Of a stretch of 64,000 nt of DNA, positions 63,350-64,000 are shown piece after piece. Made by a program: the position numbers and the translations under genes. Below the pieces are notes generated by a model. The model saw only the letters and a list, made by a program, of their open reading frames with translations, made no database searches and was not told the DNA's origin. Positions within the stretch are counted from its first letter, which is position 1. Each line of letters begins with the position of its first letter. The DNA is from JACCXG01 sp963836735. Its GTDB lineage: Bacteria; Acidobacteriota; Vicinamibacteria; Vicinamibacterales; 2-12-FULL-66-21. The stretch spans positions 73,154 to 137,153 of the forward strand of contig CAWIKP010000010.1 of NCBI GenBank assembly GCA_963836735.1, given 5' to 3'.

Positions 63350-64000
63350 CCTGAAAAACACGAATACCGTAATGAGATACAGCGACATCGCTTATCGCAC
63401 ACAATACTATGGGCTCCCTCAGGAACGGTGTCGGGACTGGTAATGGGAAACCTCGATAATCTCAAGCCAGGCCAGACACGGAGTGACGTCAGCGATCGGT
63501 TCATCAACAGTCAGGCCCAGAGAGCGTCCTTCGGTATAGTCCATGCGACACAGGAGATGCGTCTCCCAAGTAGTCATTCGTTGGACGGCCATGCCAGGAA
63601 CGAACTCACCAGCTCACAGGGCGCTTCCCATCGAAAAGTGGTGGCTGTAGCCGCGCGGCACGCGCGGCGAGGAATCTCTCACTGAGCATCATCCGGCAGC
63701 CTCCCTTCCCACTCGCCTGCGAGTGCACGACAAAGGACGTTGCCGCGGACGGGTCGGGAAAGAACAGCCCGCTGCCAGCGCAGGCAACGGTGACCCACGT
63801 CGCCCGGACAAATTGGGCGCGTGCCGCCGACAGAGGCTCGATGGCATGTCGACGGCATTTTCTCCGGCCGCACGCCCGCGACCGCTGTGGTGTGTCGTGG
63901 TTCGGCGAACTAATCGCTGCGAGCCAGGGTGATGAACCCTCGCTCTCGCGGACGAGAGGGACCGAGCGCACGTTCCTGTTCTTCGCCGCACACCGGCAAC
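63350..64000. other. No supported gene
   Basis: Open frames at 63428-63685 (plus) and 63606-63971 (minus) lack clear start signals, protein-like composition or known motifs. Near 63945 GAGGGTTCATCACCCTGGC looks like a degenerate tRNA T arm. No terminator or repeat stands out. The region may hold the decayed edge of the element. Confidence 0.4.

Noticed and set aside
63606..63971. Minus-strand frame of 121 codons at the right edge
   Set aside because: No ribosome site, no motif, and its GSSPW text arises from a T-arm-like sequence; composition does not look protein-coding.

Overview
The window is GC-rich bacterial DNA with dense, short-spaced genes. Several traits together point to Acidobacteriota, probably the Vicinamibacteria: Tat- or Sec-exported Gfo/Idh/MocA oxidoreductases, ThuA and DUF1080 proteins, GMC oxidoreductase with a gluconate-dehydrogenase-like subunit 3, a PmoA (DUF6807) protein, and bacillithiol-type redox proteins (YpdA, YtxJ). 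This taxonomic reading is inference; no rRNA gene is present. About two dozen genes are broken by one-base insertions or deletions, and their reading frames rejoin perfectly when one base is removed or added. Both housekeeping genes (purA, hutU) and accessory genes are affected, so I read most of these as residual sequencing errors. Frameshifted genes are annotated over their full extent.

Layout. 1-8.6 kb: partial oxidoreductase, YpdA, a ROK-like kinase/PIG-L deacetylase pair, DUF1080 protein, DNA ligase, 1-Cys peroxiredoxin, exported hypothetical, ThuA. 8.6-22.9 kb is mostly housekeeping: FtsB, CutA, a trans-sulfuration enzyme, SpoIIE-type phosphatase, RNase III with an extra N-terminal domain, ATPase, HutU, HutH, PurA, PilZ protein, HAD phosphatase, YtxJ, chlorite-dismutase-family protein. 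23-34.7 kb: nucleotidyltransferase-like protein, BlaI/M56 pair, EF-hand protein, HI0933 flavoprotein, esterase, VOC protein, TPR metallopeptidase, GT39 glycosyltransferase, glycogen synthase. 34.7-50 kb: three Gfo/Idh/MocA enzymes, SDR, CBM9-like protein, TPR protein, DUF885 peptidase, response regulator, a tail-fibre-like exported protein, the GMC/subunit-3 pair, PmoA protein, esterase. 50-54.4 kb: MreB, a triple tandem repeat, small enzymes, ArsC.

From 54.4 kb to the right edge is an accessory region. A tRNA-Glu(UUC) gene is overlapped on the opposite strand by the 3' end of a large serine recombinase gene, the layout expected of an element integrated in the tRNA. Beyond it lie two small translationally coupled genes, a very GC-rich stretch, an S74 tail-spike-like protein, a C1q/TNF-like exported protein, a gene joining an EVE domain to a nuclease-like domain (candidate defence gene), and a zinc-ribbon/PH/transmembrane/coiled-coil protein. 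DNA from about 57.5 kb looks less GC-rich than the left side. No right-hand attachment site was seen, so the element may extend past the window.

A second window-wide pattern is a set of intergenic inverted repeats. Their arms are built from short tandem units (types CCAACTCC, TTGCCAA, GACTCGGGGCTC, GGACCAGCGGA). Most lie just after stop codons or between convergent genes, suggesting a role at transcript 3' ends.

Functionally, the exported oxidoreductases, GMC/subunit-3 pair, DUF1080, ThuA, PmoA and CBM9-like proteins suggest oxidative degradation of glycosides (a 3-keto-sugar type route). YpdA and YtxJ point to bacillithiol redox recycling, and hutH-hutU to histidine use.
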